DNA of 64,000 bases from Trachelipus rathkii. Its lineage: Eukaryota; Arthropoda; Malacostraca; Isopoda; Trachelipodidae. The notes under the pieces are model-generated. The model was not told where the DNA came from. It saw only the letters and a program-made list of their open reading frames with translations, and ran no database searches. The translations under genes were made by a program, and so were the position numbers. This document shows, one piece after another, positions 39,831 through 53,379 of this stretch (the stretch's first letter is position 1; every line of letters begins with the position of its first letter). The DNA lies in the NCBI GenBank assembly GCA_015478945.1, contig JABUQX010061579.1, positions 1 to 64,000 of the forward strand. The letters are read 5' to 3'.

Positions 39831-42200
39831 TTACTATAAATACTTGGTTACATTAATACTGAATAAGTAACGAATGTTCCCTACTGATTGAAGTCGGTAC
39901 TAAGTTTCCTGATACTTTTAAATCGAAATTGAAAAGTGAATTTATATATCGTCAGAGGACAAATAATTCGCTAAATTGAATCCATGTTATGTTCCATCGA
40001 ACACTATGAGCAATGACACACCGCCATAATTCTTTAACTGAACATATTTTAGTAGGGATTTTACATATATTTACTATATATTTTTCTAATAAATTTTGGG
40101 ATATATTTGGTTATATGACTGGATTGAAATATTTATCTAATATTACGCTTCTTAGGTTCATGCCAAATCCACGGCTCCAATTTAATATAGGTATTCACAT
40201 ATTGCATCAGTGGAGATGTAAAGACATAGTCATTCCATATCGGAAGTTAATTGCTCTGCCGAGCTGTATTCTGAGGACTACTAATCTCTGGTGGTTCGGT
40301 GTATACCATGTTCTGCCCATATACGTGGAACGAGGGGCGAATGTCAAACACCCACTGAATACTCACTTTTCACCTTCATATACATACATTAGTCCCTCAT
40401 ATCTCCTAGTAAAGGGTGTTAGGTGGTTTAAGGCGCTTGTTTTTCTTATACTCTCTCCATCACTGAGACTATCCTACTTATTTATGTTCGACTCGTACAT
40501 TTTCTCTTCTCTTCCAAATATACTCCACCCAAGTAATTTACAATCTCACCGATCTATATTTTCTGATCTTCACTCATCCACCCCAGCTCTTCCCCTTCTC
40601 CTCCTACCTAAACTCGTGCATGATCAATCCGTGTCTTTTTATATGTTTCGTATCGCAAGAAATTTTCTGACGTTGTATTAACTGACGTGCTAATTAGTCC
40701 TATTACAGCAAAACATGTCACCTCCTCTGCCTCACTCTATTCTATTCTCTCGCTCTAGCACGCCAAAGTTCTCTATCCGCGTGTGGCAGATAATATTACT
40801 GTCCAAATCTTCGATATCTCTCTCTCACCTTTACTTTATCACCACATTAACGATATATACTATCATAACAAAAATGGTGACATAACATGATTCTGTTTGA
40901 TCTCCAGTTCTCTAACCTATCAAATCATCCTTATTCTCTTAAATTTATGTTCTATATATTACATTTAATATTTCTATAACATCAACTCTCCGGGCTCCTC
41001 TCATACCTTTTTATCCACTACAACATTCTACTCTCTCTCTTATCTAGGCGCTCATCTACAGTCTCTCCCCAGGTACTGAATCAAAAGACTTTCCTCCAGA
41101 TCTATGATAAAAACTATATATGCGTTTATTTATATTCTCTATAGCTTTTATATAATACGCCATTCTCAAGCAAACAGAGATTCCGTCGTGACTTCGGTTC
41201 TTTCTATATCCATGTTGCATCTTCTCCCTATGTCTTGTGCTCCTATACTCGCTAATATTACCCGAGCCTTCTCCTTAGTATTTCTTCATATTGTTTTTGC
41301 CAAGTGATCCATACAAGGAATTTCCCTTGTAGTTTTTACTAAGCTCACTTGATATCTTTTTTTTTACACTTATATATTTATTTGAAATATATGAATTGAT
41401 TTCCTCCACCCCTCTGTATCTTGTTTCATTCGTTCAGTAACTATTGAACAATTTGAGAATTACTTCTTTCATTTTTTCTCCCTCTCTTTTTATTAGTTCT
41501 TATGGGTATTATCTTGCCTCTACATTAATCTGAAGCCCTTTGTCTGTTTCAGTTTCTATTTTTTAAAATCACTTCTCATCAGTGTGTTTTCTCTTTATTG
41601 CTCCTTTCACTTCTTCAGTCCACACCCTTACTGTCTTATTTCCTCAGTTATCCAGTCTACCCATCTTTATCACCCATGATACTCTCTGACTTAGCCCTAT
41701 ACTTTCCTTAATCAGTTTCTTGTATCTCTCCGTCATTTCATCTACTCTTTTAATTGTTCTAGATCCTTGGTTATTTTTCCAATATATTCCATTTACCTGG
41801 CTTCCATAGCCTCTTCAGTGACTCCACTATTAATTACATTTCCTTTTCTTTTATTCTGCAACTGTTTCTGTCTTCACCTCACAGGTCCGTCACTAACAAT
41901 CTATTATCTCGAATCCATTGTTACTCTCTCAAGTATCATTTCACATTCCCTTATTAGCTACTATCAGCGAATTCTTAAATATCTATAATAGATCTTATGA
42001 TCGAATTATATATGATATCTCCGTGAATTATTGTATACAATTCTCTATATCTTGTGACCTATGTGACTCATGATCTTCATCCCATCCCATATCTATCTGT
42101 CCGGTGTAGGTGCTGATTTTATAGTTAAAATCAATTCGTTTAGCCCCATATTGGTAATCAATGAGTTTAATATGTTAATATAAAGTACATAGAACTTGAA
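39830..42200. other. Pyrimidine-rich plus-strand domain, no clear gene
   Basis: Between about 40,350 and 41,980 the plus strand is dominated by C and T with many TCTC and CTTC runs. This suppresses stop codons and explains most of the 222-codon frame at 40,013-40,681, the longest in the window. The first part of that frame lies where the upstream reverse transcriptase of the neighbouring Penelope-like relic would be expected on the other strand. No motif supports a plus-strand protein. Confidence 0.5.
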
Positions 42201-42234
42201 TGAGGGAATTTCTTTAATTAGAAATCCCGTTTTC

Positions 42235-42330
42235 TTTAAAGTAAGAAAACTGAATTAAAAGAAGAAGAAATGCACGAGTGGCAAAAACAGAGGTAGAAGG
42301 AGGAAGGAAGAAGAGGTATAAGAAGAAAAT
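42235..42330. repeat. GAA/GGA purine-rich tract
   Basis: Plus strand almost all purine (GAAGAAG, GGAGGAAGG units), a decayed purine microsatellite. Confidence 0.6.
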
Positions 42331-42779
42331 CTCACGTGTCGAGGCAATGAGTACCATAGCCTGCATCCGGTGTTTGGAGCAGTGCCTGAGCCGCAGAGTT
42401 ATGTAATATTTGTTTACTATATACATATATATCGGTTTCCAAGAATATTATGTTTATAAACGTAGGATTGCGAATAGATAAGTTTCAAGTGTAAGGGTGT
42501 CTTGAGGAACACCCTCTGGGGCTTGAGTATCAAAACTTGGAAAATTGGTCCCTGAGGATGAAATTTGGCATACACCTTGTTTCTTATAAGGGAACCCGAC
42601 GTTTTCGCCATAAGTCCTCGGAGCGGATTATCAGTGTCCCACTACGCTTCATATGGTGTAGGGGCTGCAAGCACGCTCATAAGATACGTATCGGAGGTGG
42701 CGTAGAAGATAGTGAATTATTGGAGGTACCACACAAGAAGAGGAAAGTTCAAATATTATTATTCTTTAATTTATTTTTG

Positions 42780-43010
42780 TTTTATTTGCTTAGAAACTTT
42801 TTGTCTACTTACAAAAATTTTTAGTCTTTTCGGATATGTTTGTTATTCAATCGTAAAATTTTGCGGCGTTTCTTACCACACCCTTAAGCGAGGGTAAGTC
42901 AGTTAAATTTAGTTAATTCAATTACTAATCATCCCTCCCCAGCCCTCCCATGCTCTATTGATCTTATTGAATCCAACGTTGATCTATTGATTTCAACATC
43001 AATTTTTGTG
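42780..43010 (+). repeat. Dispersed repeat, copy 2
   Basis: An AT-rich half (TTAGAAACTTTTTGTC... ) is followed by TTCTTACCACACCC, then CATCCCTCCCCAGCCCTCCC, ATGCTC, TTGATCTATTGATT and AAGCATAACA. The same block order recurs immediately downstream, making a head-to-tail pair with a period of roughly 210-230 bp. Confidence 0.6.
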
Positions 43011-43039
43011 TAAGCATAACAAAACTTTTTATATATTTT

Positions 43040-43255
43040 ATATTTATTTTAGAAAATATATATATTTTTTACTAAATTTTTATTCTTTTTATGTTTATAA
43101 CTTAAAAAATTTGCGTTTTTACACACCTCAAGCAGTAATCAGTAAATCAAACGCCCTCCCCACCCCTCACCACCCATTCATGCTCTATATATATTGATCT
43201 ATTGATCTATTGATTCAGTCACATTTCGAAGGTATCATTTGGATAAACATAACAC
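43040..43255 (+). repeat. Dispersed repeat, copy 3 (best preserved)
   Basis: Block order: TTTTTATGTTTATAACTTAA, TTTTTACACACCTCAAGCAG, CAGTAAATCAAACGCCCTCC, CACCCCTCACCACCCATTCA, ATTGATCTATTGATCTATTG, CACATTTCGAAGG, GGATAAACATAAC. I used it as the reference for the family. It encodes nothing recognisable. A short match (AAATCAGTAAATCAAAC followed by C-rich sequence) recurs at 44,929-44,970. Confidence 0.65.
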
Positions 43256-43259
43256 TAAT

Positions 43260-44230
43260 ATAAGTTTCTTTTTTAATACTGCCCAACGCATATATGCTAC
43301 TTTACAAAGTAATTCACATTAATAAAGCTTAACATAAGCATCATAACCTGAACTAAGAATATAATGTCCCACACTAAACCTACTTTTTTATTATCCTTGG
43401 ACTGTTCAAGTGCTACCGAAATAACTGCTAACATTAACAAAATTCATATTTAATCAAATGTAAAGTGCTAACATTGCACAAAACGTTACGTAGTTTATAC
43501 ACTTTTTCAAACATCATCTCTAACATATTCATATGGTATTCTCACCTTTACAGTTGTCATATAATTTAAAAGATAATTATTACCTCACTTAATTATCATA
43601 CTAATTGACATGCGCGAAAGGGCAGTAACAGTACAAATGTTTCTCACATAAATAAGCCTCAAACACTTATGCATAATATTTGAACTTAGAATATTATTTA
43701 TGTACTATGACTAAACCTAGCATAACTACGCCGCTTATAACTGCTAACTTTGATATACAAAGGTGCGTCATACCATTAACAGCAGTCAACAGTACTAACA
43801 CTACCTTCTACAAAAAAGTAACTTTAACGACTTTGGACGAAAGCTATTCTCATAACAGATTATCAACTAGTATAATTTTACGGTTAACATAGGTAGATGA
43901 TTTTGAAGCAAATATAGGTCAAAAGAGACACCTTACCGCTAGCTAATAGTAGGAAAGTATACATCTACTATAATTAACAATGACAAAACTCACAGTAGAG
44001 CTTTTTAGATGGTCGTACATATTTATATATATCTTCACTATATATATATAAATCTCTATACTAAGATATTGTGTGACAAAGAAATAATATCGGTTGTTCT
44101 TCTGTAATAAATCTATTATATATAACTTTATATCTGCATATAATCTGTTATACTAACACTAAATATTACATATAATATATATATACATAGTATTATGATC
44201 AAATGAGCATCATTAATAATATTTTTATTA
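43260..44230. other. Unassigned AT-rich region
   Basis: No gene or repeat recognised apart from short TA runs near 44,030 and 44,170. Confidence 0.5.
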
Positions 44231-44240
44231 CTTTTAATAT

Positions 44241-44295
44241 ACTTATCAATTATTTAATGTACTTATCAATTATTTAATGTACTTATCAATTATTT
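44241..44295. repeat. Perfect 20-bp tandem repeat, 2.75 units
   Basis: The unit ACTTATCAATTATTTAATGT occurs twice in full and a third time for 15 bases with no mismatch. The perfection contrasts with the noisy surroundings, suggesting recent duplication. Confidence 0.9.
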
Positions 44296-44299
44296 CGAT

Positions 44300-47200
44300 C
44301 GTCTATTCCTTCATTAAATACGATTGTTTTTTGACTCGATATGCTCAAATTATTAACTAAACTAAATACTTCGTACTTTAAAATGTTCACGGTTGGTTGG
44401 TATGAACGGGCTCCGATTCTGTCATATTGAACTTATTATTGTAAAAGATCGTCAATCTTGCACGTTGTTTGCTCATCGCTCCTATAAGCTATCCGTATTC
44501 TAAGATTGAAGACTGACGGTAATGTATTATTTTCTCAATCTCGCGTTTTCTCTTTTTATAAATGTCACCGTACGATAATTAGATTTGAGAATTTTCGATT
44601 ACACGCTCTGAAATACATAGACTTCGTATGTTTAGGTCGGTGTGTTGTCCCTATTTTTAATTTCTATAGTATTCACTTTTCAAGTTATATCACTTTGCTG
44701 TTTTTAGTGTATATGTTTTATGGTGATTTTACTCTTTAAAAAAGAATTTCTTTCTTATTGCTTATTTTAATGTTATTTACTATTGTTCCAATTTTTCCAT
44801 TCATAGCTTCTTATTTAACCTAAATATTTTTTGCATCTCTTTCTTCAATGCTATATTTTATCAAACCGCTAATTTGTTTTGGGTTTGTCTGTACCAGTCT
44901 CATCGTTGACGATGCCCAGATAAATCAGTAAATCAAACCACGCCAACAACACTAACTCACCCCGAATAGGGTAATTTTGAAATCGTTATAGCGGAACAGT
45001 TGCCATCTTTCGGGCTTTTGTTAACACCTGTCGTCTGCTATAATGGAACTCGCTTCTTTTAAAAATAATTTCTTCCGCATACCACTCTACTGAGGCGCAG
45101 CTGTTCACCAACTATGATATCCCTTGATCTATTTATAACATCTCAATAATCCTTTATTGATTCTCTCTAACCCTGATGACTTATGTAGCAATAACGTACT
45201 TATTTGGCTAGCACTTACTTACATTATAATCTTTGCGTCTGATTTTCAATACTGTCGTGTGTCGGGGGAGTTAGAAGTTTTAATTTGCCGTCTGGTTTTT
45301 CTAATCCTTCTAGTCCTATCGGGATAACTTTCCAAGTTCTTTAAATTTTGGTATGTTTATCATAGCGACCATTGCCTTTGGTCCACACATAAAGAGAATG
45401 GAAACACAAGATCACTTCTGAAATAAATAATTATAATAACTCATTATATATAATAGTAAATAGGTGTATAAATAGTTTATACTGACTACCTTAACTCAAG
45501 TTAACCGATTAAAACTCAGAGTTGCTCATTCTTTAAATTTTAATTCAGAAAATAATACAGTTTCATTACGATGAAGAAATATTCAAAGCCTAATTCACAA
45601 TCAATAACTTATAATATATATATATATATACTATATTACTATATATTATATATATTAAATATAGTATATTACCCATTATATATTTATATATATACTTATA
45701 TATATATATATTATCTACATATTATATATTCATATATGATCCATTGATTATAATATATTATCGATATTATACTATTTAATTTTTCTAATCTCACTCATCA
45801 GTATTTCCTGGAGCATTCTTATTTGCATCTATCTATACTTTACATATAAGGTATGTGGTTTCTTTAATATTCAATCTAATTCCATTGACCAATACTAATT
45901 TTAAATCTAACTAAATAGAACAACAGTTTCTACATATTATCAATAAAGTTAACATTAAAGTCATAATAACTGAAACTAAGAATATATGTTAATAAATATA
46001 AAACGACATTCAATCACTATTAATACATATATATATATATAACCTCACGCACGTGTATAAATACTAGCTCACATTATAAGGAATTGTATATTCCATACTT
46101 AACACCAGATAAAAGTAACTAAATTAACTGATAATACAAAACGTCAACCTAATTCATATTTGATCAAGCTATCTCTTATACATATTCATAGTTAATTTTG
46201 ACATTAACATAGTAATATTTAACACATAATAAATTTATTACATAACCTTAACTATAAATTACGTATAACTGACCCTCTAGCGATAATAATATATATGTAC
46301 TAACTATTAATCAAAGTATTTTCTAACACTACCAATAGAAGCTGACATTCGCATAAAGATACTGTTCTAAAGTTTACTGTACAATCGACTTATACTAAAT
46401 GAATTGTGGACATTTATTAAGATAAAGGTAAGCTCCAACTTTAATTTTTACGACTCATACGTAATAAAACTAGTGTCTCTCTGTTCTTGTCTGTTTCTAC
46501 AATGTCATTGACTGTTTTTGTATATCTTTTTTTTATTTCATTATTTTTTATACTCTCTTTATAGCAACATTACATTATCTAATTAATCTACTAGCCAAAT
46601 AGATTGGAGTCTATCCGATTGCATAGTAGCTTGAATTATAAAATATCTATAATAGATAACATATCTATAAGGCGCACATAGAATTATTAATAGTTTGGGT
46701 TTGACATTCTGACTTCTGCGATCCTGATATATTGTCGCTTTTACCTAAGCATCTTCAGTAAAATATATGTTTTACACATATAAATATATAAGTTTATCTT
46801 ATTCAACGATAGAAATCCTGCTTTCGATAATAGCTCAATGCATAGCTAGATCATAGAACATCTAATCATATTGGATATTTTCTTCTTTCTTCCGTTCTCA
46901 ATGAATTAACGGCTAACCCATAACTAATTCGTTTTCTATCATCTAACAACGTTCTTGCTAACTTATCATCTCTTCCTTCTTATATTTATCATCGTATTCT
47001 ATTATTCATCTACTTATAGTTTAATTTTACATGTTCATATCTCTAACTGATTCCGATTTGCTTCTCTTTACTCATCTCAGTTATTTCTTGTTATATTTTT
47101 ATATGATTCATTATATTAGTTCTCTTTTATACTCTTTAACGTTAATTATTCTACACATGTATTACTTCTCCTTAACATCTACAAGTTTTCACATTTATTA

Positions 47201-50200
47201 AAGCTCTGTCCTTATCTATAGCCTGATACTAAGAATTATCTGTTCATTCGTAATCTACTAAACACTCTCATCTCATATCTTTATGTATCGATAACATCTC
47301 TGCTATCATTATACATGCTCACGTGACTCTTTTCTGGTAAATCGTATACTAGATCATTACTTATCAAAGTAATACTCATTTCTTCAACTCTCATCTTGAT
47401 GGTTACTTAAGCGATAGTGATTCGACGTATCTATTGTTTAAATAATTTATCATTAATATAGTATATATATATATCATAATATCATAAAACTTTTTCGCTA
47501 CATATCATCCATATATTAGAACTGACCTCTGAGTAGTATATTTTATACATAAAGCAGACCGAAGGTCTACATATAGATTTTGTAAAGCGACTGCCTACGA
47601 AAGCTCACACAGAGCTTTAATGTGGAGCATAACATATTGAATAACAGATACAGAACTGGTATATCATTGTAACAAAGTTTCAAAGAGGCACGGTGGGGCG
47701 AGTAAAGCTAATATAGCAAGTAGCGCTAAACTGTACAGAAGATATAATTGTAAAGCATTTTGCAGTAAACTATTCAATCTTTAAGATTATAGAAATCGTA
47801 TCTAATCTGCTATGTCATATATACAAGTTCCTACTTTAACGCAATTGGGTTAGTTCATAAATTGCATCCAAACTCAATCTATACATACACTATTATCCGA
47901 ATAAACAATATGACTAATTGTTAACGAGTGTGTCGTATGTTTTTATATTTAAGACGCAGACATACTATAACAAAAATTTAATCATTACAACCTAGGGGAG
48001 GACTTGATCGGCCTAACATTATCTATGCGAAATATTGCTAACGGTTATAAGAGAAACAACTAAATATACTGGTACGAACCGACTATATCTCTTTATTGCG
48101 GGAGATGATTTCGCCTTTCATTACAAAGTTCTTTGGCTATCAACCCGGTAAATGTAATCGGGTACATTTTTCTCCCGAACGCTATTAAATTTGTGCTTAC
48201 ACCCACTTCACGCTCTCTATTAAAGTACTAGACACTTTTTCATAAAGGTACATTAACTCTCTTTAATGTAACCAATCAATGTATATTAAATTAATTAATA
48301 TCCTTTACATTGTTCTTTTTAACTTTTAATATAAAATTTTTTTTTTATACCTATCTAAAATAAATTAAGGGGAAAAATTGCTAACATAGAAAGTTAAACA
48401 TCAGTAAAGCTAACAAATATATCTACCTAAACTAAGAATATACATATACAAGACAAACCTAATATTGCTTAACGTACGAATTAAAATCATTGTTCAAAAG
48501 TTTAATACCAAGAATACTACTTGATATTAATATCAGGTATAATAAGTACAACCATAATTCATTATACACTAAATAAGATATAACTACCTTGCTTTCCCTC
48601 TAATCATTATTCTATTACTAATATCAAATTATATGATTATTAATTAATTTAACATGTTGTTTTTTATAACTATAATAGTCGTACAATTTAACAATAATAT
48701 ATTAATCATATATATATAATCATATAATCATAATATACAAACATGCTTATAGTAATACTCATAATCAAATTAAATATGTGATATATATATAGATAATATT
48801 ATAAAGTTTTGAGTCATATTGAAGCGATGGAATATAATAGTTTTAATTCATATACGATTAAATTATATTTGTCCACTTTCTATCACTCTTTTAGCAATTC
48901 TACTGAGACTATAATACACCTAGCAATTATTATCTTTCGAATGAGAACGAGTATCCATTATGCTTTTGGGGTTCTTTTCTAGTCGATATTGCTGAAAGAT
49001 TACAGTTATCGACCCAAGATACATCTCAGGGTACCTAAGGTGATTGTAAGCGGTATATACAATAAGTAGGCACATGCCCAAATGGCTTACATTATCATCT
49101 TTTCTAAGGGGTACTGAGATGGGTCTTCACGATAATACTATCTCTGGGGGATGATCTCTCCACGTTAAGTGGGATCGCACCTGAAATTGTTTATCGGTTT
49201 ATAATGTAATAGTTAATAAGTATTGGAGAATTGTTATATTAGGTTATTAGCAGTTCTTTGTTTATGTTGATATTTGTTGATAAGCTAAAATATTTAGCAA
49301 TTTAATAATTGGGTAATGACTTAATTTTTTTGTATTCGTAGTTCACTATGTTAGTTTGGTTATGATTATACTATAAAATTTTTTTTTAATTATTTAACTA
49401 AGTTAATATATATATATATATATTAATAGTAATTAGTGAAATATTTATTAAATGGAAAAGTACGGGAGTAGGTTTACTGATTTTTGTTATTATTTAATAA
49501 TTTTTAGTGTATTATTGTTATTAAACATTGAGTCAGTCTTAATCGTATCAGTTCAGGATGGTGATATGAGCGGGATGAATGAGGGCGTTTTGGAGGATGG
49601 TAGTTTTTATTGATTAAGCTAAAAAATATATTTTTAAAAAATTCTTAATTTTACTTTGTCTTTTCTTCTTCTCTATGGGTATATTTTTAATTTTCTTTTT
49701 TATTTATGTGTTTTTTTTTTTCTATGTATTCTATTTTTTTTTTTTTTTTGTCTCTTTCTTTGTTTGCAATTATTTGATAATAATTTTTGTTGGTATGATC
49801 TTTAGTTAGGACATCCGATGGGACATCTGTTGGTGTTTCTTTATAATGCTATTGGGCCACGGACTGTTTATATTACTTAATTTTAATTTAAATTTCCTCT
49901 ATCTTACAGTTTATTGTTTATATAGTTATATAGATTCTTTTATGTAGGAGTTGGGCAACCGTTAAATTCGTTATTAGTTATAACAACGGTAATTTTTACG
50001 CTACCGATTTAACGTTCGTTAACGTAAGGTTCTTTGTCGTTTGTATTAGTCATTATACTTATTCTTATTTACGCATTTCTAGTCTATTTTATCTCTAATC
50101 TATCTATCTATAGTTTACTATTCTTACTTGATAGATTAATCTATCTAAATCTATTCTTGTCTCGATATATCTGCAGTATTTATAATTTATCGTTGTGCTT

Positions 50201-50780
50201 ATATCGTTATCGTAACTTATTATTAACGTTAATAGGTTTATATGATTAATTTTTTGTTAAATATTACGATTGTTTTCTTGTTTTTATACATGCGTTATAG
50301 ATAATCGACATAACGATTTTGTAATCTAGAATCATTGTATTTTGTAAAATGTTGTATGATAATATGAGTTCTTACGTTTTTTCTTATATGTGAGTTCTGA
50401 CATCTATGCTAATCTATTTATCGCTATTTTACTCTTATTTTAACTTCGATTTTAAAATAATGTAGTATAATCTTATCATTCTGTTTTCTAATGTTTTAAG
50501 TCAGCTCTTTTATTATCTCGTGGCTGTAATACGGTATGTTATGGTTTGATTGTTGTATATCTCATATTCTATGGTTTCTATTAGTTTATATCTACTATGT
50601 TAGACTATTAATTGTGATAATCTTTTGTTACCGTCTTATCTAGCTCTGCTATATATTTCGTTGGTCAGTAATGTAACTAGATCTTACTTTTTTATGTTAT
50701 TACTTATTTATTCCAATAATGACATACTTTTGAACATACGTTGCTTGAATCATAGTGATTCTCATTCGTATCCAATTATG
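44300..50780. other. Unassigned region with simple repeats
   Basis: Six-frame reading gives nothing recognisable. TA arrays occur at 45,615-45,775. A T-rich patch lies at 49,640-49,760, and a degenerate TCTA/TATC-rich patch lies at 50,085-50,180. The 77-codon ORF at 44,506-44,739 and the 71-codon ORF at 50,034-50,249 are hydrophobic, low-information frames in T-rich DNA. Confidence 0.5.
45615..45775. repeat. (TA)n-rich block
   Basis: Imperfect TA array with ATT and CTA interruptions. Confidence 0.8.
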
Positions 50781-50789
50781 TCAATTTGA

Positions 50790-50910
50790 CTCTTGAAATG
50801 TCGGTGAGGTCTAGGGGTGGGGTCGTGGGTTTGATATTTTCTTGTCATGTACTTGCTTTAGAGGTGTGTTAAATACGTAATTTTATATTTTATGTTATAA
50901 TCTATATACA
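50790..50910 (-). repeat. Dispersed repeat, copy 4 (partial, inverted)
   Basis: Read on the minus strand: TATAACATAAAATATAAAAT, then TTTAACACACCTCTAAAGCA, then ATATCAAACCCACGACCCCA and CCCCTAGACCTCACC. This follows the block order of copy 3, including the diagnostic ACACACCTC-AAGCA segment. Confidence 0.55.
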
Positions 50911-51049
50911 TTTATAAGGATTTTACCATCTTATTCTTTAATTATGATTTCTTTTTATCAACTTAAATAGAGGAACTCATAAATACAATGGAATAAACAC
51001 GTTCTTGCATATTGCATATCTGTATCATCTCAATGTATATATCTTGGAT

Positions 51050-51235
51050 AAATAGTAATAAGAATCATGTGATGGGCATATATATTAGGTGGTGGCTGCG
51101 CTCTCTACTCTTACCTCTGATTTTTACTTCTGCTTCAGCGCGTTGTGCTAAAATCGTCTTTTCTGCAAATTTTTTAAGTTATAATCATAAAAAGTAATAT
51201 AAATTTTTTAAAATCAAATATTTTTTTAAAACAGA
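51050..51235 (-). repeat. Dispersed repeat, copy 5 (inverted)
   Basis: Read on the minus strand it contains TTTTTATGATTATAACTTAA and AAAAATTTGCAG, nearly identical to copy 3. These are followed by GAAGCAGAAGTAAAAATCAG, a C-rich stretch and CATCACATGATTC. The first half is the closest match to copy 3 in the window. Confidence 0.6.
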
Positions 51236-51249
51236 CCATTCTCGCTGAA

Positions 51250-51500
51250 TTACCTCCAATTTGTCCTTTTTTGTATTATTGGTTTATACGAAATATGATT
51301 TAATCATAGATCAATAGATCATGCGATGGGCTGCGAGGGTCAGGTGATGGGGTGGTTTTGATTTATCTGGAATTTATCCTGTCTTCTTTTTAATGCTTTT
51401 TAGGCGTGGTGGAAAAAATGAAAATTTTTTACGTTCATAAAACGAAAAGAATAATATTTTTTACTCGTAAAAATTAAATGTTTTAAGCAATTAAAACAAA
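51250..51500 (-). repeat. Dispersed repeat, copy 6 (inverted)
   Basis: Read on the minus strand: TTTTTACGAGTAAAAAATAT, CCACCACGCC, AAATCAAAACCACCCCATCA, CCCATCGCATGATC, TATTGATCTATGATTAAATC, ATATTTCGTATAAACCAATA. The second half aligns well with copy 3 over the TTGATC repeats and the ATTTCG...ATAAAC block. Confidence 0.6.
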
Positions 51501-51559
51501 AAAAAATACATATTTCTATAAATATTACAATTTAATCATTTCTGAACTTCTATCTCTTA

Positions 51560-52930
51560 TCTCTGTGGTGTTCTCCAAAATTTCAAAATCCTTCCTACAC
51601 AAATTTCCTAAGGTTCTCTGGTGGTCAGCTCACACATATGAGCGTAACCTGACACGTAACCTGGGGCTGCTGTCACGAGAATTCCTTCTCTATTCTAAGT
51701 ACAAAGGTTGTTTGGCCTCAACTCTTTACATCTTCTATCTTCCAGCCTTAATTTCAAGCGTTTCTTAGGATCTCAGCAAGCAGGGGTTTCCCAGACACCT
51801 TCTCCCTTGTAACTTTCCGTAAACTAGTTTAATTATGAGTCTCTTTATAGATTCTATACACAATTACAACGATCTAATATAAATTTTCTGGGATAATACC
51901 TAGGAATAATTTTTCTAACTAACACTGGCCGGCTCTCAAGGCCTAGGTGCAGGTTTATGGCTCATCTATTGCTCCGACAGCATAGATTCTTAATTCTCTT
52001 CTACCTTCCTACCTTCCTCTCTGTTTTTGCCCTCCGTACATTTTCTTTTCGGGTATTTAAGTTGGACACCTAAAAACATGACCTCTTCATTGCTGTGGTC
52101 ATACGCAACTTATAAAAGTGGCATTAGATCTATTATTGTGCACACATATATTGAATTCCTCATTTTATTCTCAATATGATATTTAATGGGAATCACATTG
52201 GACATTATTAATTTTAACTTTTGTATACTCTTAAATATATTAATAAAGTAGGGTATAAACTTATGTTTTATCTAATTCGATTACCAACTACGGTCCCCAG
52301 ACACCGAGTGGCCGTGATACTAATCAACTCTGTACTCCTTTCCCTCCCTCATATTTACGTCTTATACTCCTTACTCTATCATTCTAAATTATCCTCTTAC
52401 TATTATATCCTAACTTATATATTACCAAAGTACTTTTGATCAGATCAGTTTTGGTGCTTTATTCTCCTTACATGGGGATCTACCCTACTTCGGGGTTCAC
52501 ATGACATACCACTTTACGGATCACTTTTACTCATAACCCTCTCATATCATATCAAGTTCCTATATATACGACCTTATATAAAACATAGTAAACGGACACA
52601 TATCTTGAGGCTTAAAACGGAATATTTATTAAATTCAGTAATACCCCGGCACGGCTCCAGCACCTATGGGCCGGTACCTATATATATATTGAATTCCGTC
52701 TCTCTGATTAGACTTCCTTCTCCGACTCCTTTTCTCCACTTCTTTTTTTATGCATTACATGCATTTCTTCTTTTTTCTTAAGCGGACCTATATCCCCTAT
52801 CGGTAATATAGTATAGAGTCCCTACTTAGTGATCTTTCATGTAACTTAACTCCTTATAATCCTCCCTCCTCTATGACAGATCTCCTAATCATTTTATCAT
52901 GTACCTTCTATGAGTACTATTTATATTTCG
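51560..52930. other. Unassigned region
   Basis: A 67-codon frame at 51,565-51,768 has a mixed composition but no recognised motif. The rest is CT-rich on the plus strand with no gene or element seen. Confidence 0.45.
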
Positions 52931-52934
52931 TAAT

Positions 52935-53063
52935 TTATCTATAATTATATATTATATATATATATATACTATATACTATATATATTATATATATATTAAT
53001 ATATATATATATTATATATATATTATACATATATATAATATATATATATAATATATTAATATA

Positions 53064-53099
<36 letters not shown>

Positions 53100-53375
53100 T
53101 TATATATTATATATAATATATATTAATTAATATGTAATATATATTATATTATATATATATAATATATATTATATATTAACCGCATATGTCATTCATAAAT
53201 TCTCGTATGCTATCATATACATATCATTGATATGGATAACATATACATCCGCATTATCTATTATATTAATAATATATATATAATATATATAATTATATAT
53301 ATAATCTATTATATATAAATATTATAAATATTAATATTATTATATTATATATTATATAATATATTATATTGTCTT
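52935..53375. repeat. Long (TA)n array
   Basis: TA repeats fill 52,935-53,180 and resume at 53,260-53,375, separated by about 80 bases of ordinary sequence. Confidence 0.9.
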
Positions 53376-53379
53376 CGTA

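Noticed and set aside
40013..40681. 222-codon plus-strand ORF, longest in the window
   Set aside because: Its second half lies in a pyrimidine-rich tract that lacks stop codons by composition, no motif is recognisable, and its first half overlaps the expected antisense extension of the Penelope-like RT.
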